NCBI GenBank assembly: GCA_030035585.1
Contig: CM057465.1
Location: 2,517,501-2,581,500 of the forward strand
Direction: 5' to 3'
DNA length: 64,000 nucleotides
Source of the DNA: Dugong dugon
Lineage: Eukaryota > Chordata > Mammalia > Sirenia > Dugongidae
Shown: in pieces, positions 63,643-64,000 of the stretch
Layout: every line of letters starts with the position of its first letter
How positions within the stretch are numbered: the stretch's first letter is position 1
Translations under genes and position numbers: made by a program
Notes under the pieces: generated by a model
What the model was told of the DNA's origin: nothing
What the model saw: only the letters and a program-made list of their open reading frames with translations
Databases searched by the model: none

Positions 63643-64000
63643 ATTAAATAAAACAAAGTCCATCACCCTGACCATTTTCAGGGCACAAATTCAGTGAGTT
63701 AACTGCCATACTGTGCAACCCTCACCACCATCCCCTTCCAAACCTTCCATCACCCCAAACAGGACTCTGCACCCCTTCTCAATGGCCTCTGGCTTCCTTC
63801 AGAGGCGTGGTGAGCCCCAGCGCTACCCGCTAGGACACCCTCCTGCCCATCAGAATGGCGAGGGTCAGGTGGCAAGTCTGTCCTGGCCTGACCCTGGGGC
63901 GAGGCAGGTGGGCGCCACCACCAATCACCCAGGCCCACCAGCTCACCAGGGAGCCGGGTGACAAACCCAGCTGTGCTCTGTCGAGTGGGGACACGTGGGG
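63643..64000. other. unique sequence
   Basis: Nothing recognised up to the end of the window. Confidence 0.4.

Noticed and set aside
1-64000. CRISPR array or bacterial defence system
   Set aside because: Tandem repeats here have degenerate contiguous units without unique spacers, and all context is mammalian.

Overview
The window looks like nuclear DNA of an afrotherian mammal, most likely a paenungulate such as an elephant, sea cow or hyrax. The main evidence is about two dozen copies of the tRNA-headed AfroSINE, in both a long form of about 200-215 bp and a short form of about 150-170 bp that lacks an internal block of about 45 nt. BovB-like RTE LINEs with the same 3' end as the AfroSINEs, mammal-wide MIR, L2, MaLR, L1M, MER20-like and Tigger-like relics, and dinucleotide microsatellites also fit. 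No Alu-like or bacterial features are seen. The species call is an inference from repeat families known to me.

I found no protein-coding gene, rRNA, functional tRNA or CRISPR array that I can support. The longest open frames are translations of tandem repeats, open frames in GC-rich sequence on both strands, or remnants of retroelement proteins. The window therefore reads as intergenic or intronic DNA.

Layout. 0-11 kb: GC-rich sequence with four tandem-repeat blocks, one L1 3' UTR piece, an RTE 3' end, an old L1 fragment, MIRs and two AfroSINEs. 11.3-15.5 kb: a decayed endogenous retrovirus internal region (protease, reverse transcriptase, RNase H, integrase) broken by two AfroSINEs, with no LTRs recognised. 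16-25.5 kb: AfroSINE-dense, with four SINEs interleaved with TA/CA microsatellites, a MaLR LTR, a G-rich tandem repeat, an RTE 3' end, an LTR carrying a nested SINE, and the first copy of a composite tRNA-Gly/RTE retroposon. 25.5-31.7 kb: mostly unique, with a minus-strand RTE carrying a 183-codon open frame. 31.7-36.8 kb: a HAL1-like element with a DNA transposon in it, then a near full-length RTE inserted into an older RTE with an 11-bp target site duplication. 37-49.6 kb: unique sequence plus MIR, AfroSINEs, MaLR-type LTRs, an L1M 3' end, a Tigger-like transposon, a second L1 3' UTR piece, and the second composite tRNA-Gly/RTE copy. 49.6-53 kb: an internally deleted RTE derivative, an RTE with a 5' inversion, and another RTE 3' piece. 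53.2-56.9 kb: a minus-strand L1 (ORF2 and 3' UTR). 57-64 kb: GC-rich unique sequence, AfroSINEs, an L2 fragment and two adjacent minisatellites.

The elements form one linked system. The RTE LINE is the likely source of enzyme. AfroSINEs end in the RTE 3' tail. An internally deleted RTE joins RTE 5' and 3' ends directly. A composite element replaces the first ~30 nt of such a deleted RTE with a tRNA-Gly-like Pol III promoter. The composite element is the most interesting observation here. Boundaries of old elements are approximate because no alignment could be run.
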